Assembly: GCA_920105625.2 (NCBI GenBank)
Contig: OV050032.1
Coordinates: 133,343,897-133,407,896, forward strand
Direction: 5' to 3'
Origin: Clusia tigrina
Taxonomy: Eukaryota > Arthropoda > Insecta > Diptera > Clusiidae
Length of the DNA stretch: 64,000 nucleotides
The notes below the pieces were generated by a model, which did not search any database, was not told where the DNA came from, and saw only the letters and a program-made list of their open reading frames with translations. The position numbers were made by a program, and so were the translations under genes. The stretch's first letter is position 1; every line of letters starts with the position of its first letter. Below, one piece after another: positions 1 through 11,025 of this stretch.

Positions 1-700
1 CTACCCAAAAAGACGTTGCACAGCTATACTATACGATCACCGCGATGAAACGCGAAGGGCACTGTGTAGTGACTAGCACATCCTTGGCACGTAGAGAGCA
101 TCGAAAAATACAGTACATGACTCGCCACGCCAAGGACATCCACTGTGACAAGGGAAGGCCAGGTTCCCTATATCACCCGATCCGTCAGAACTACAGATCC
201 TTAGACATCCGGCAGTTCCCCCGGTTGTCTACAGCGAGGTCAAATTCAATCGGGAGGGTGAGGGGGTATTCGTGATCATTCAAGCCCTTCACAAAATTTT
301 TAGTCATTCAATCTCTATTTATGTATACTCTTTGGTATCACTTTCCGATCGCGGTACTGCAAGCCACGCACAATATGCTTACGTACACTTGAGACAATTT
401 TTAATATTTTTTAATTAGCTTAACACTTTTCACTCGATAAGTTTGTTGCAGAACACTTTTCCACATTTCTTCAACAATTTCCACTTTTCTTCAACACTTG
501 ATTATGATTGTTGCGACCAGCTGATTGCGATGACATTAACAAACGCAACCGATCAACCAGTTCGTTTGGATCGTCCAAATATGTTTAAGTAATTCTATGT
601 ATTTAAGCTCATAAGACTGCACCTTAGTTAATAATGATTTTTTTTTCCAGTAAAAAAATTCTCTATTATTTGTTTATATTTGTATGAGCTAGTACCTTTG
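1..700. other. Unassigned non-repetitive-looking sequence
   Basis: I recognise no gene or element here. The first 280 bases are GC-richer than what follows and hold a short plus-strand open frame at 45-275 with no domain I know. From about 300 on the sequence is AT-rich with no terminal repeats or conserved motif. It could be the edge of an element that continues to the left of the window. Confidence 0.4.
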
Positions 701-722
701 ATTAGTTCATTTATATAAAAAT

Positions 723-1859
723 TCATGTATGAGCATTCGTCTTCAATAGTATATTTTTATAAATTTCTAATTCACTGTCATCATAATTCATTGGTGTTTT
801 ATAGAATAATAATTCAAACAAACCGGGTGTTATCGCCCAATTTTGGTCTGATATTTGTATTTCATCATCATAAGTTTTCAAAGCACTATGAAATCTCCAT
901 GCACCATTTAAATTTTTATGTGTTCCATATAATTTATCTAGTTTACCAATTATTTCCAAATGTGTTAAATTTGTTTCGAATATTGACTAATTATGGTTTG
1001 TGTTGCTTCCTTGGCTGAAAAAAAGTATCATCTGCATTACTGTCAGGAATATCTTGAACTTCGATTTTTACACAACGAATGTGATTCCAAGTTGGAGTCC
1101 AAGTCTTTCAATCAAACTTAAAATCATTATCATTTCCATTGATTGTTGTATTATTCGCTTCAGTTGCTTTGATCTTTTCAATTAATTCATTCAGCGGTTT
1201 GGTAATAGGTTAATAGGTATGTATCTTCTGCTCCTCCTAACCGAATACTTTTGAATTTTTTTCCTTTTATGCTTCTGACCTTTATAATATCTTGCAAAAC
1301 TTTTCCATTCATTTTCCTTGCTGGCTTTTTCAGCTATCACCCTTGTTAAGTGTTGACATAACATATAATAATCCATGTGTCTTCATTTATGCTAAACATA
1401 TAATAATCCATGTGTCTTCATTTATAACTGAATGAATATATCAAATGATAATCTTTGAGATTTCAATGCCAACTGATTTATTAAAAGTCCACTGGTAAAA
1501 CATCATCATTTTCAAGAAATATATAGAAGTCTATACTTTTCATCGTCTCGAATAATTTCTTTAAATAAACAAATTTTGATTGATATAAAACTTTGAATAT
1601 CGATACACGTTCTCAAAATTACGACCATTAGAAATTTCTATTAATCTTATCATGACATAATCTTTCCACAATTTCAGAGGCCAACTATTAAAGCTCTAAT
1701 GAAATTCGGTGAAAGTGAACTATGATTGACTTTAAAACAATTTTTGGTTGGAAACTCAATATTCCTAACAATAATTTTTTCATCTTGTTTGACTAAACGC
1801 ATTTTTCCAACTAATGCATATATATGTTTATATATATACGAGTATATATAAGTTAACAC
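723..1859 (-). pseudogene. Decayed gene scraps, left arm (virus/Polinton-like hypothetical)
   Basis: Three minus-strand open pieces lie in order: 1,674-1,859, 1,191-1,376 (basic, with a run of Lys/Arg ending RRYIPINLLP) and 723-959 (ending in a TPGLFELLF ... ILLKTNAH pattern). The last pattern resembles the C-terminal part of uncharacterised insect proteins that I associate with Polinton/adintovirus-like elements; this assignment is from memory and weak. Stops and frameshifts separate the pieces. The stretch about 1,150-1,860 recurs in inverted orientation at 28,880-29,248 plus 32,182-32,497, so it predates the inverted duplication described in the findings. The 723-1,150 part has no counterpart on the right. 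Confidence 0.35.
1360..1425. repeat. Two-copy direct repeat, period 35
   Basis: A 31-base unit containing AATAATCCATGTGTCTTCAT occurs at about 1,360-1,390 and again at 1,395-1,425. The same double unit is present in reverse complement at 32,241-32,307, which supports homology of the two arms. Confidence 0.8.
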
Positions 1860-1869
1860 GTTACCTAAT

Positions 1870-2505
<636 letters not shown>

Positions 2506-2551
2506 TCGTGAGTTATTATTATAATTATTTATAAATTATATTATATTATAT

Positions 2552-2818
2552 TATTTAGTCAAAAACAAAAAAACAAAATTAAGATAATAATTCATGTTTT
2601 AGCAACAAATCGTTTATACACAAAAAATTTTATTCGATTAAATTTCATTTACATTTTTTCTTATTCAGCCGCTTAATGTCCGCTTTTCGAATTACAACTT
2701 GACCGACATATCCTCTCGACATTCGCTTTACGACTGAAACACAAAATTATGCACGCTAATATTTGCGCTCGCCTAAACTAATTAATATATACTAGTAAAC
2801 ATGTCTATAATTCCTACA
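2552..2818 (-). repeat. 3' LTR of left gypsy copy (truncated)
   Basis: In element orientation it begins TGTAGGAATTATAGACATGT (at 2,818) and runs to about 2,552. It has the 3'-LTR-specific variants seen also in the right copy (TATGTCGGTCAAG and AAGCGGCTGAATAAG). It lacks a 20-base segment near its start that the right 3' LTR retains. Confidence 0.8.
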
Positions 2819-2829
2819 TTCGGCCATTC

Positions 2830-3955
2830 TGAATGTCGGATGTCTCAGACGACTCTGAATCACTCTCGCCTTCATAGTGCTTCCATCGTTTCATAAAATC
2901 TGCAGCGGTTCAGGTGTGCTTCGGTCCATATTGCCCGCAAACTTTACACACCTCATATCGATCATTTCGCTTCACCTGTAATCTCGTACGGACCAAGGTA
3001 CTTAGGAACTAGTTTAAGCCCAACTCCAAATTAGGTACGCCGAATAGCGACTATGTCACCGATTTTATGTTTGCTGATTTCCGTTTTTTGTCGATCTGCT
3101 TCAATTTTCTCGGCTTCAATTTTCTGGATTTCCTGCTTCGCATCGTCGCGCATTTCTTGTTTCTCTTGCTCAAAGTCTTCAATAACCGCTTCCTCAAATT
3201 GACGACTTACCTCTAGGTCCTCAGGAGTAAACATTTTTGTGCCAAAGAGCAGCTCAAATGGCGTTCGTTTTGTACTCCTGGAAGTAGAAGAGTTAATAAT
3301 ATTTTGCAATCGACTTACATATTTGTACCATCTCTGCGGGTCATCGAGAGACAATTTTGTTAACATTTCTATAATAATTTTGTTCATTAGCTCCACCTGT
3401 CCATTTCCTCTGGGAACCCCTGTGGCTGTAGCGTGATGACTGATGTTGTGAATGTTGCAATATTCTGCGAAATCGCCTGCTGTGAATGCTGCCCCTTATC
3501 GAATATAATAAGGCAGGGATTTCCAAATATTTCTCTTATCTTTTCCAGCTTGCTTAGCACCTCTGCCGTAGTAGTAGACTTTATTAGAAAAATCGATATA
3601 AATTTCGTAAATGCATTACGAACAAATACTTGTAAGACTTCGCTGTTGAGGGCAATGGCCCGATATGATCCATGTGAAAAGTGTGTACGTCGATTTTCTC
3701 GATTGGATTAAGAAATCCTTCCTGCTTCCCAGCTTTTCGATTTGCCAATATACTAACAATGCAATTCGAAATAGCTCTCTCAATATACTTCCTAGCATTC
3801 GGTACGTAATATTCTTGTTTGATTATCGCCTCTACCTTGCTGGTACTTAAATGTCCTCTTTCGTGTAATTTTGTGATCAGCTCATTTCTCATTGACTTTG
3901 GTATGACCAGAAGGTAAGCGCCTTCTACAAATTTACAGAGCACACCGCATCGCAT
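2830..3955 (-). pseudogene. Integrase region, left gypsy copy
   Basis: Open pieces at 3,584-3,955 and 3,031-3,396 cover the integrase. The first has the HHCC-type zinc segment (HERGHLSTSKVEAIIKQEYY, later a NCIVSI segment where the two Cys should be) and the first catalytic Asp in FHMDHIGPLP. The second piece holds the end of the core (RTPFELLFG) and a glutamate/lysine-rich tail. The reading frame changes near 3,590 and again near 3,400-3,520, and a stop lies at 3,028. All of these breaks recur in the right copy. Confidence 0.8.
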
Positions 3956-4024
3956 TTGGAAATTCTGATACTCCCCACTCTCTAGTAGCTTTATAATAAC
4001 CTGGCAAATCTCATCTGTAGCTTG

Positions 4025-4451
4025 TTATTTTTTGATGGATTGAAGGATAGCATTTTCAACTCTTAGTACGACTGGGGGTCGACTTAATGCATCCACGTGA
4101 CGCATGCCTGATCGATGTTTTACGGTGCAAACAAATACCTGAATCTGCATAGCCCAATGTGCTACACTGCTCTTAAGTGCCTTCTTCGACATTGTCAGCT
4201 GAAATGCCTTGCAGTCTGTAAAGATATCAAAATTTAAACCCAACAAATAAATTCTAAGTCGTTTCAATGTTTTTATGATCGCCAAAACTTCTAGGTCGTA
4301 GCTGGGGTAATTTCTTTCTGCAGCTGTCGTTTTGTAGCGTAAGTGTGAATTTGCTAGCATATGTGGGAAGTTGTGTAGACAGCTTTTGATTAAAGAGTTT
4401 CTGTACTTGGTTCCGAAATAAGTTGATCTTTAAGTAAAATGAACTCTTCAT
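4025..4451 (-). pseudogene. RNase H region, left gypsy copy
   Basis: The piece 4,025-4,360 carries NYPSYDLEVLAII and FDIFTDCKAFQLT, the E and D motifs of gypsy RNase H, and ends in the tether-like MRHVDALSR sequence. The preceding part (4,254-4,451) is in another frame, so at least one frameshift lies between them. A stop codon separates this region from the RT at about 4,516. In-frame RNase H would lie between RT and integrase, as observed. Confidence 0.8.
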
Positions 4452-4515
4452 TTTCGGCTTCGCCGCATCTAAAAGCTACATCTCATTTGGTAAGGTCGGT
4501 TAATGGTTTCGCCAG

Positions 4516-5195
4516 CTAAGCATAATTTTGTACAAATTTTCGGAAAAATCCAGTAAGACCTAGAAAACTCATTACGCCGTGTATGTCCTTGGGCGTTGGA
4601 AATTTCTTGACCGCTTTTGTTTTCGCTTCGGACGGGCGGATAGTTCCATCTTCTATTACGTGGCCCAAAAACTCAACGCATTTTCCAAAAATGCACACTT
4701 TTCCCACTTTATCAACAAACCATGATCCTCACTAACTTGAAACACTCTTTTGAACTTATCGACAGCATCTGCTTCGTTATTCGCGGGTATTATTAAATCG
4801 TCCATATAAACAAGTACGACGCCATCTCTTATCAGATCTTTAAAAATAGTATTAATGAATCGTTCAAATGCTGCAGGCGAATTGCAAAGACCAAATGGTG
4901 CCTTCCGAAATTCAAATTGGCCATCCGGGGTTACAAAGTATGTGTATTTCATGCTCGATTCGTCCACATCGACGTGGAAAAACCCATTCCTCAAATCCAG
5001 TGTAGTAAAAATTCGTGCTTCGTAAATACCTTCCAGTACTTTTTCTATATTTGGCAATGGATATCTATCGCGAATAACCTTTGAATTTAATTTTCGATAG
5101 TCGATACAGAGCCGATGAGTGCCATCCTTCTTACGCGCCAGTACTATGGGCCTCGCGAAATTCGATGAACTAGGCTGTATTATTCCCTGCTCCAA
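4516..5195 (-). pseudogene. Reverse transcriptase, left gypsy copy
   Basis: The 179-residue piece at 4,656-5,195 has the expected RT motifs in order: RLCIDYRKLN, FTTLDLRNGF, FRKAPFGLCNSPAAF and the catalytic YMDD box (VLVYMDDLI). The thumb region (VEFLGHVIEDG ... FLGLTGFFRKF) is in a second frame at 4,516-4,707, so a frameshift lies at about 4,690. The stop after FVQNYA (4,516) is shared with the right copy. Confidence 0.88.
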
Positions 5196-5203
5196 CCATT
5201 CTT

Positions 5204-5805
5204 CTATTTGTGAGTTGACAATCTCCTTCTCTTTGGGTGCAAGCCATCGTGGTTTTTGAAAAATTGGCTATCTTCTAGATAGATCCGCATCTTCACACAT
5301 GAGGTACCTACTTTCTTTGGATTGTATGATAAAAGTAATTGCTGTAGAGTTTGCTTAATGTCAATTGCACGAATATGATGTAACCCATCTAGCTCTTCAG
5401 CTGTCTCAGAATATCTAATGGGATTTACTTGCGCTAGCATCAATGTGTCATCGCTAGTATTTTCTTTATATGTCGTAAGTCTCCCATTTTCGATCAGAAT
5501 GATGCATACTGTAAGATGTTTTTGCCTAGTATTATATCTTCACTAATCCAACTGTCGGGTACAATATCATAATTTAGCTCGTACGATTCACCCTCTATTT
5601 CTGTGCCAAGCTTAACGAAACCAAGTGTCGATTTGCTTGTGCCGCCAAAAGCTACTACTCCCGTACCAGGACCATCGAAATGTCTAACTCCAAACTCATT
5701 CGTTACACTCTGTCTTATGATGCTAATATCGGTTCCAGTATCCAACATCGCTCTTAACTTAACACCGTGTATTTTCACATCTATAGACACATCTGGAATT
5801 TTCAC
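5204..5805 (-). pseudogene. Protease and protease-RT spacer, left gypsy copy
   Basis: The piece 5,494-5,805 encodes a retropepsin-like domain with the DTGTDISII active-site motif (DTG triad) and a downstream IILGKNIL flap/helix motif. The following piece 5,204-5,443 leads into the RT N-terminus (KNHDGLHPKRRRL). A frameshift separates the two near 5,480. This is where the two copies start to differ. Confidence 0.75.
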
Positions 5806-6032
5806 CCTATTAACCCGCGCGTAATTGTGGTGTTCACTGGATTTTGTTCTCTATTTTGGAAAATTAGGTGCGATGTGACCAAATTCACTGCATTTGAAAC
5901 AACGGACCCCTTTTCTTTGTTTGGACATTCGCGTGCCCAATGCGATTTTGCCCCACAGTTATTACATCGCTTATTTACATTGGTCGCAAATTTGTCGTTG
6001 CTTTTGATGCTTAAATCGCCCTTACCGCTCAT
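5802..6032 (-). pseudogene. Gag zinc-knuckle segment, left gypsy copy
   Basis: Contains one CCHC knuckle (CNNCGAKSHWARECP). A second knuckle is recognisable but out of frame because of a small indel near 5,905. The right copy instead lost the spacer between the knuckles. Start codon context is poor; it is best read as the C-terminal part of gag. Confidence 0.65.
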
Positions 6033-6044
6033 ACTACTAGTACC

Positions 6045-6629
6045 CTAACTGTCGTAGCGTTTGTTTTTGTTTCTTTCTTCATTTTGATCTGTCTTAAATT
6101 TTTCGTATGCTTTAAAGTTACTTGTAAGCTCTGCAATACTACGCGATTGGTATAGAATCGTTTTGTTCGCTGCCTTATCCTGTATACCTGCAATAATATA
6201 AGCGATGAGGTGGTGTGGCTCTACCTTTCCGCCTAATGCAAGTTTTTTCATTTTATATAAGTATTCTAATAGTGTTTCTTCTGTTCTCTTGCCAGTCTTC
6301 TCGAGCATTCTGTGTACATTATCGCTCTCACGGGATATAAACTCGTTTTGTAATATGGTTTTTAAACTCTCCCAACTCGACACGTCGCTCTCTGCTTCAA
6401 TTCCTAGTTTTGCTGCCCCAACCAGCAGCTGTCTACGGCACAAACATTTCTGGACATCGTTCCAACGACAAACTGAAAGAAAATTTTGGATTTCGTTTAA
6501 CCACTCTCTAATATTCCTACTTGATTCGCCATCAAACCTTTCCAGCGCCTCCTGCACATCTCGTAGTTGGATGTTGTTTTGCACTATATTGTTGTTACCT
6601 ACAGGGTATTTTGCTTCCTCGCTTGTCAT
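6045..6629 (-). CDS. Gag (capsid-type), left gypsy copy
   Basis: A 194-codon open frame for a retrotransposon gag protein: an ALERFDGESSRNIREWLNEI segment, a central capsid-like region with WESLKTILQNEF and LLEYLYKMKKLALGG, and a charged tail. This copy is uninterrupted, whereas the right copy has one extra A in an A-run at the KMKK codons. The ATG overlaps the stop of the preceding SAP-like ORF as ATGA. Gag would package element RNA in cytoplasmic particles. Confidence 0.75.
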   Translation of the reverse strand: MTSEEAKYPVGNNNIVQNNIQLRDVQEALERFDGESSRNIREWLNEIQNFLSVCRWNDVQKCLCRRQLLVGAAKLGIEAESDVSSWESLKTILQNEFISRESDNVHRMLEKTGKRTEETLLEYLYKMKKLALGGKVEPHHLIAYIIAGIQDKAANKTILYQSRSIAELTSNFKAYEKFKTDQNEERNKNKRYDS

Positions 6630-6844
6630 TGTCTTTGTGTTGATCTTGTTGTTGGTTTATCTCCGCTCAACCTGTAGTTTACAGCAAAGGCGTCTATGGC
6701 TGATAGTCTCTTTTTGCTTATTTGCTCGACGCTGTTGTTGGTTTCTTGGTGCTCCTGTAATCGTACGATTAAGTCCCGTTTTAGCTGGTAACCGTATGGC
6801 AAACCACTCTTTTTCAGAAGTTCTTGTAACTGTTTTGTTGTCAA
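6626..6844 (-). CDS. SAP-like small ORF upstream of gag, left gypsy copy
   Basis: A 72-codon frame beginning TTKQLQELLKKSGLPYGYQL and continuing RDLIVRLQEH, which fits the SAP helix-turn-helix pattern of nucleic-acid-binding proteins. No ATG is available at its start. Just upstream, in element orientation, CTACTAATGACCTTTCAG looks like a branch point plus 3' splice site, so the frame may be a second exon. It overlaps gag by ATGA. The right copy (22,770-22,988) encodes the same peptide. Confidence 0.5.
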   Translation of the reverse strand: MTTKQLQELLKKSGLPYGYQLKRDLIVRLQEHQETNNSVEQISKKRLSAIDAFAVNYRLSGDKPTTRSTQRQ

Positions 6845-6968
6845 TGCTGAAAGGTCATTAGTAGACTTAAGTAAATTTTAATTAATTAATTTGTCCTCTC
6901 CTTCTTGTAAACTTTTTTGGGTCGACTTTTTATTTTAAACTTGTTGGGCCGATTTTTATTTTAAAACA

Positions 6969-6981
6969 ACTTCTGACACCA
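6969..6981 (-). promoter_or_regulatory. Primer binding site, tRNA-Leu type (left gypsy copy)
   Basis: In element orientation TGGTGTCAGAAGT directly follows the 5' LTR and is complementary to the CCA end of dipteran tRNA-Leu (…ACTTCTGACACCA). It would prime minus-strand DNA synthesis. Confidence 0.75.
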
Positions 6982-7332
6982 TGTGGAAATGAATAAACAC
7001 AGATTAGCAATTAAAAATTAATTAAGTTTGTTACAATTCAATATTTAGTCAAGAAAAATAACAAAATTAAGATAATAATTCACGTTTTAGCAACAAATCG
7101 TTTATACACAAAAAATTTCATTCGATGAAATTTCATTTACATTTTTTCTTATGCAGCCTCTTAATGTCCGCTTTTCGAATTACAACTTGACAAACGCTTT
7201 CCGACTTATCCTCTCGACATTCGCTTTACGACTGAAACACAAAAATATGCACGCTAATATATGCGCTCGCTTAAACTAATTTGCATTGTATTAGCATTTT
7301 ATATATACTGGTAAAAATTTCTATAATTCATT
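6982..7332 (-). repeat. 5' LTR of left gypsy copy (5'-clipped)
   Basis: In element orientation it runs from about 7,332 (GAATTATAGAAATTTTTACC) to 6,982 and ends before the primer site. It carries the 5'-specific variants AAGTCGGAAAGCGT and AAGAGGCTGCATAAG shared with the right copy's 5' LTR. The first bases (TGTAG...) are missing at the junction with mariner sequence. Confidence 0.8.
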
Positions 7333-7884
7333 TTCATGAATTTCAAGGACCCAATCAGCAAAGACACGACGTTGTTGATGATCGGCCGGCTTGAGTTCTT
7401 GTGTTAACTGAATTTTATAAGCCTTAAGACCCAAGTCTTTAAGCAAAATACGGTGTAGTCACGTTTGTGGAATGCCCAATTCCAAAGAACGACGAGGAAT
7501 GGACAAACCTGGGTTTTCTTCAACACTTTGGGCTACAGCAGCAATATTCTCAGTTGTTCTTGAGCGACGTGCACGGGTTTTATTCTTCACATTACTAATT
7601 TGTCCCAACAGCTCGAATTTTTCCACCAATTTCTGTATTGCGGTCCGACAAGGTGCTTCACGACGACCCAAAAATGCTTTAGTTTTGCGAACTGTGACTG
7701 CAAGATTTTCACCATTTTCGTAGTGAATTTTAATTATTTCAATGCATTGTTGAAGCGTGTATCGTTCCATTTTTAGTAATGGCGTAGTTTCTACTTGTCA
7801 AATGTCAAAGAATAAAAGCTTCAAAAGTTCCAGCTACCGAAATACCGGGTGATTCAAAATAGTACCTCTTGTTGGAAAACCCTT
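7333..7884 (-). pseudogene. Rosa-type mariner, N-terminal half (truncated)
   Basis: The minus strand at 7,459-7,770 encodes the N-terminal DNA-binding part of a mariner transposase (MERYTLQQCIEIIKIHYENG ... SIPRRSLELGIPQT) that matches the copy at 27,146-28,462. The 5' terminal repeat is present at about 7,857-7,884 (rc GGGTTTTCCAACAAGAGGTA). The frame stops at the residue after GIPQT and the element is cut at about 7,333 by the gypsy LTR, so the catalytic domain is missing. Confidence 0.8.
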
Positions 7885-7897
7885 TATATATATTCTC

Positions 7898-8605
<708 letters not shown>

Positions 8606-9636
8606 ATGCTTGACCCACCTGACATTTGGTGGAGAAATCCTCCAAACATTATCGAGTCCAAGTATTTAACAATAACCAGAAATGACAATGAAACTTTCAC
8701 TGGGTTATTGCCCTTTATAATAAAAAAAACTCATCGATTACACCTGTAACGGTGAAGTTAAAATGTGTAAAAAAACACGTGCTGGCACACTGCTGGTAAA
8801 AACAAAAAACATTACACAAACAAACAAACTGTTAAATCTTACATCGATGCACAACAACATACCAATCAGTGTTGCACTACATAAATCTCTTAACATTACC
8901 AAAGGCGTAATTTACTGCAATGATTTACGGGATATTAGTGAAGCAATCATTTTAGAAGAAGTAGAACCACAAAACATTATCGAAGTTAAAAAAATATTTA
9001 TAAAACAAGATAACGAGGTAAAAGAAACCGGGCTAATCATAATCACGTTCAACTCACAAAGTCTTCCTCAAAACATAAACATTGGATATGAAAGAATTAA
9101 AGTACATCCTTATATCCCACTACCAATCAGATGTAACACTTGCACGAAGCTGTGCAGAAATTGTGGCCTAACTTCCAACCTTGAAGCTGAAGCAGACAGA
9201 ATTTGTACTGGTCAACCAACATGCGTAAACTGTGCATACCACCAACTACAGGATACAAACCATTCAACAATTAACAACATTTGCCCCATTTTTATAAAAG
9301 AACGTGAAATATAATCCATAAAAACCCTACAAAAAGTTGATCATAAAACCACTATACAATATCCGGCATCCTACAAATAATTCACTATATTCAAAAGTCA
9401 ACAAATCGCAAGTATTTTCTCATCAGACAAAAAACACAACAAATTCTTCTCTCACAAGCATACAGAAAAGGACTAGAACATCATACGATGACATTGCGAC
9501 AACCGCAATTGGTGAAGAGCCACCAATTAGCATCCCACGTCTTCAGCACAATAGCAAATACACAATACAAAACACACCCGTCACAAAAATTAAAATACTT
9601 CCCATAAACACTTCAAAGAGAGCAATGCCAAATTAA
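8606..9636 (+). pseudogene. I-clade non-LTR retrotransposon ORF1 (gag-like), broken
   Basis: ORF1 appears to start at the ATG at 8,606 (MLDPPDIWWRNPPN). The frame is lost near 8,745 and resumes in 8,763-9,314, which has the typical ORF1 pattern: SLNITKGVIYCNDL, a basic middle region, YIPLPIRCNTCTKLC and several Cys/His groups (CRNCG, CVNCAYH) of the zinc-knuckle region. A C-terminal piece follows at 9,337-9,636. The product would bind element RNA. Codon use is strongly A/T biased like that of the RT part at 18.9-21.9 kb. Confidence 0.7.
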
Positions 9637-9822
9637 AAGCAAAATCAAAAAGCAATAAAATCAAAAAAATACTACTAAATCACATTTACAAACAACCGAA
9701 CTTCTCGACATCAATAGCTGCTCAGACTCGATATCCTCTAACCATGATGTATAAACAACTATGAATAGTATTTAGTTATAATTACTAATATCGATAGTCA
9801 TCCATACCGACCTATATTAATT

Positions 9823-10240
9823 ATGACAACATTGAAAATAATTCAATGGAACATCAAAGGCAATATAAATAAATACAACGAATTATTACTATTACTAAAA
9901 ACACACACACCACAAATCCTTAACCTGCAAGAAACTCATTTATCCAATGACAAATCAATACCAATTCCAATAAACTAAAAAATTTATATATCGACTAAAC
10001 CTCACAACTCTTTTGGAGGCTCAGAAATTTTAATACATCAATGTATACAATACCAACTCTTAGATACCACCACTAACTAATTTGACCTGGTGACTTCAAC
10101 AGCTGGCATAACAGCTGGGGATCGGACAAGAACAATTCAAGAGGAAATATGATCTCCAAATTCATATCCCAATCCGATTTTATTCTTCTCAACGACGGTC
10201 GACCTACACATTTCTGAACTCACCATACTTTCACTCACGT
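9823..10240 (+). pseudogene. I-clade ORF2, endonuclease N-terminal part
   Basis: The frame starting MTTLKIIQWNIKGNINKYNE has the QWN motif of apurinic-type (EEP) endonucleases, then NLQETH with the catalytic Glu. Stops follow at about 9,976 and 10,078. After a small gap the motif DFNSWHNSWGSD (10,096-10,132) and the FTHV segment (about 10,227-10,240) follow. The segment ends just before the final catalytic His motif; that motif is found in the opposite orientation at about 21,880 (LCGSDQFPI). Confidence 0.7.
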
Positions 10241-10713
10241 TGTATCAAATGCAACCATGCGTTTGAGTTTCGCAGATAGCGAAAATAGGTTCAGCGAGTA
10301 TTTGAAAGTTTAGTTCGTTTCTGACGATGGAGCTGTGCGGTTGTGCCAATGGAGCAGTGCGAGAGTGTCAACGAGCAGTGCGGTGGTGATGTGCAGTGCA
10401 TAAATATATAAGTGCAATCTATGTGCAGGGAGCTGAGACAGGAGAGCGGTGCAGACCAGGGGATCTAAGAGCAGGAGCCTATATATATACACAAGAGCAA
10501 GTATGAGCAGTACCACAGGTATTCGAGAGCATAGTCACGTATACATTATATACGTTGACATTATTTATGGTCCCATTGCTGGACATAAGCATTATACATT
10601 ATATATCTACATAAATGTACCTATTTACACATATGCAGGTCCGTTCATGCATATGAGAGCAATTGAGCTAAACGCGCTAGAGCTTGTGCATTTCCACTAA
10701 TTGTATATATGTA
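10241..10713. other. Unclassified sequence flanking the errantivirus (left side)
   Basis: It interrupts the I-clade endonuclease. It contains G-rich stretches with repeated GAGCAGTGCG/GTGCAGTGC-like words and TATAAATATATAAG. Together with 17,448-17,652 it probably forms one older insertion of about 0.7 kb, perhaps a solo LTR, into which the errantivirus inserted. I cannot name the family. Confidence 0.35.
10710..10713. repeat. TGTA target-site duplication (with 17,444-17,447)
   Basis: TGTA directly precedes the left LTR and recurs immediately after the right LTR. A 4-base YRYR duplication is what errantivirus integrases produce. Confidence 0.8.
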
Positions 10714-11025
10714 AGTTAATGTTTTGTACTTATCTTGTGCGATGTCACGAAAATTAAGTACTCATTTATGGGTAAACCATTCAAGTTTATTGCTCAAAAC
10801 AGACTAAAAACTAAAATACAAAATATTCTTATTATGAAGCTAGCCTTGACTTATAATCGCTGGGGCAGCACTTATGTTAAAGCGGATTGGGTTTTGGTGT
10901 CGGCGCATGGAATGTTGGCGGCAGCATAATTGTGCCAAAGTTGCAAAAGTAGCTGAACATGCACCGTTGACTGTGAATTGCATGATCACCGGGTCAGTGA
11001 ACTATGCCTGGCCGGATGTGTTAAC
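10714..11025 (-). repeat. Errantivirus 3' LTR
   Basis: A 312-base copy that matches 17,131-17,443 except for scattered substitutions and a one-base indel (for example TATCTTG versus TTTCTTG and GGTTTTGGTG versus GGTTTCGGGTG). It starts AGTTAATG and ends TGTTAAC on the plus strand. Confidence 0.92.

Larger units (their letters stand above)
2552..7332 (-). mobile_element. Ty3/gypsy LTR retrotransposon, left copy (mdg3-like?), defective
   Basis: A minus-strand LTR element with the order 5' LTR, tRNA-Leu-type primer site, SAP-like ORF, gag, zinc knuckle, protease, RT, RNase H, integrase, 3' LTR. There is no env. The Leu primer site and the gene order fit the mdg3/blastopia-type group, but that is inference. 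Both LTRs are clipped: the 3' LTR loses its last part next to mariner sequence at about 2,552, and the 5' LTR loses its first bases next to another mariner at about 7,332. Coding is broken many times. Its partner lies inverted at 22,302-27,121. Confidence 0.85.

Noticed and set aside
1000..1185. Small plus-strand frame
   Set aside because: Antisense to the decayed left-arm gene scraps and without recognisable content.
6205..6861. A 218-codon plus-strand frame at 6,205-6,861 and its counterpart at 22,753-23,400 on the minus strand
   Set aside because: They are antisense to gag and the SAP-like ORF; conservation follows from the duplication.
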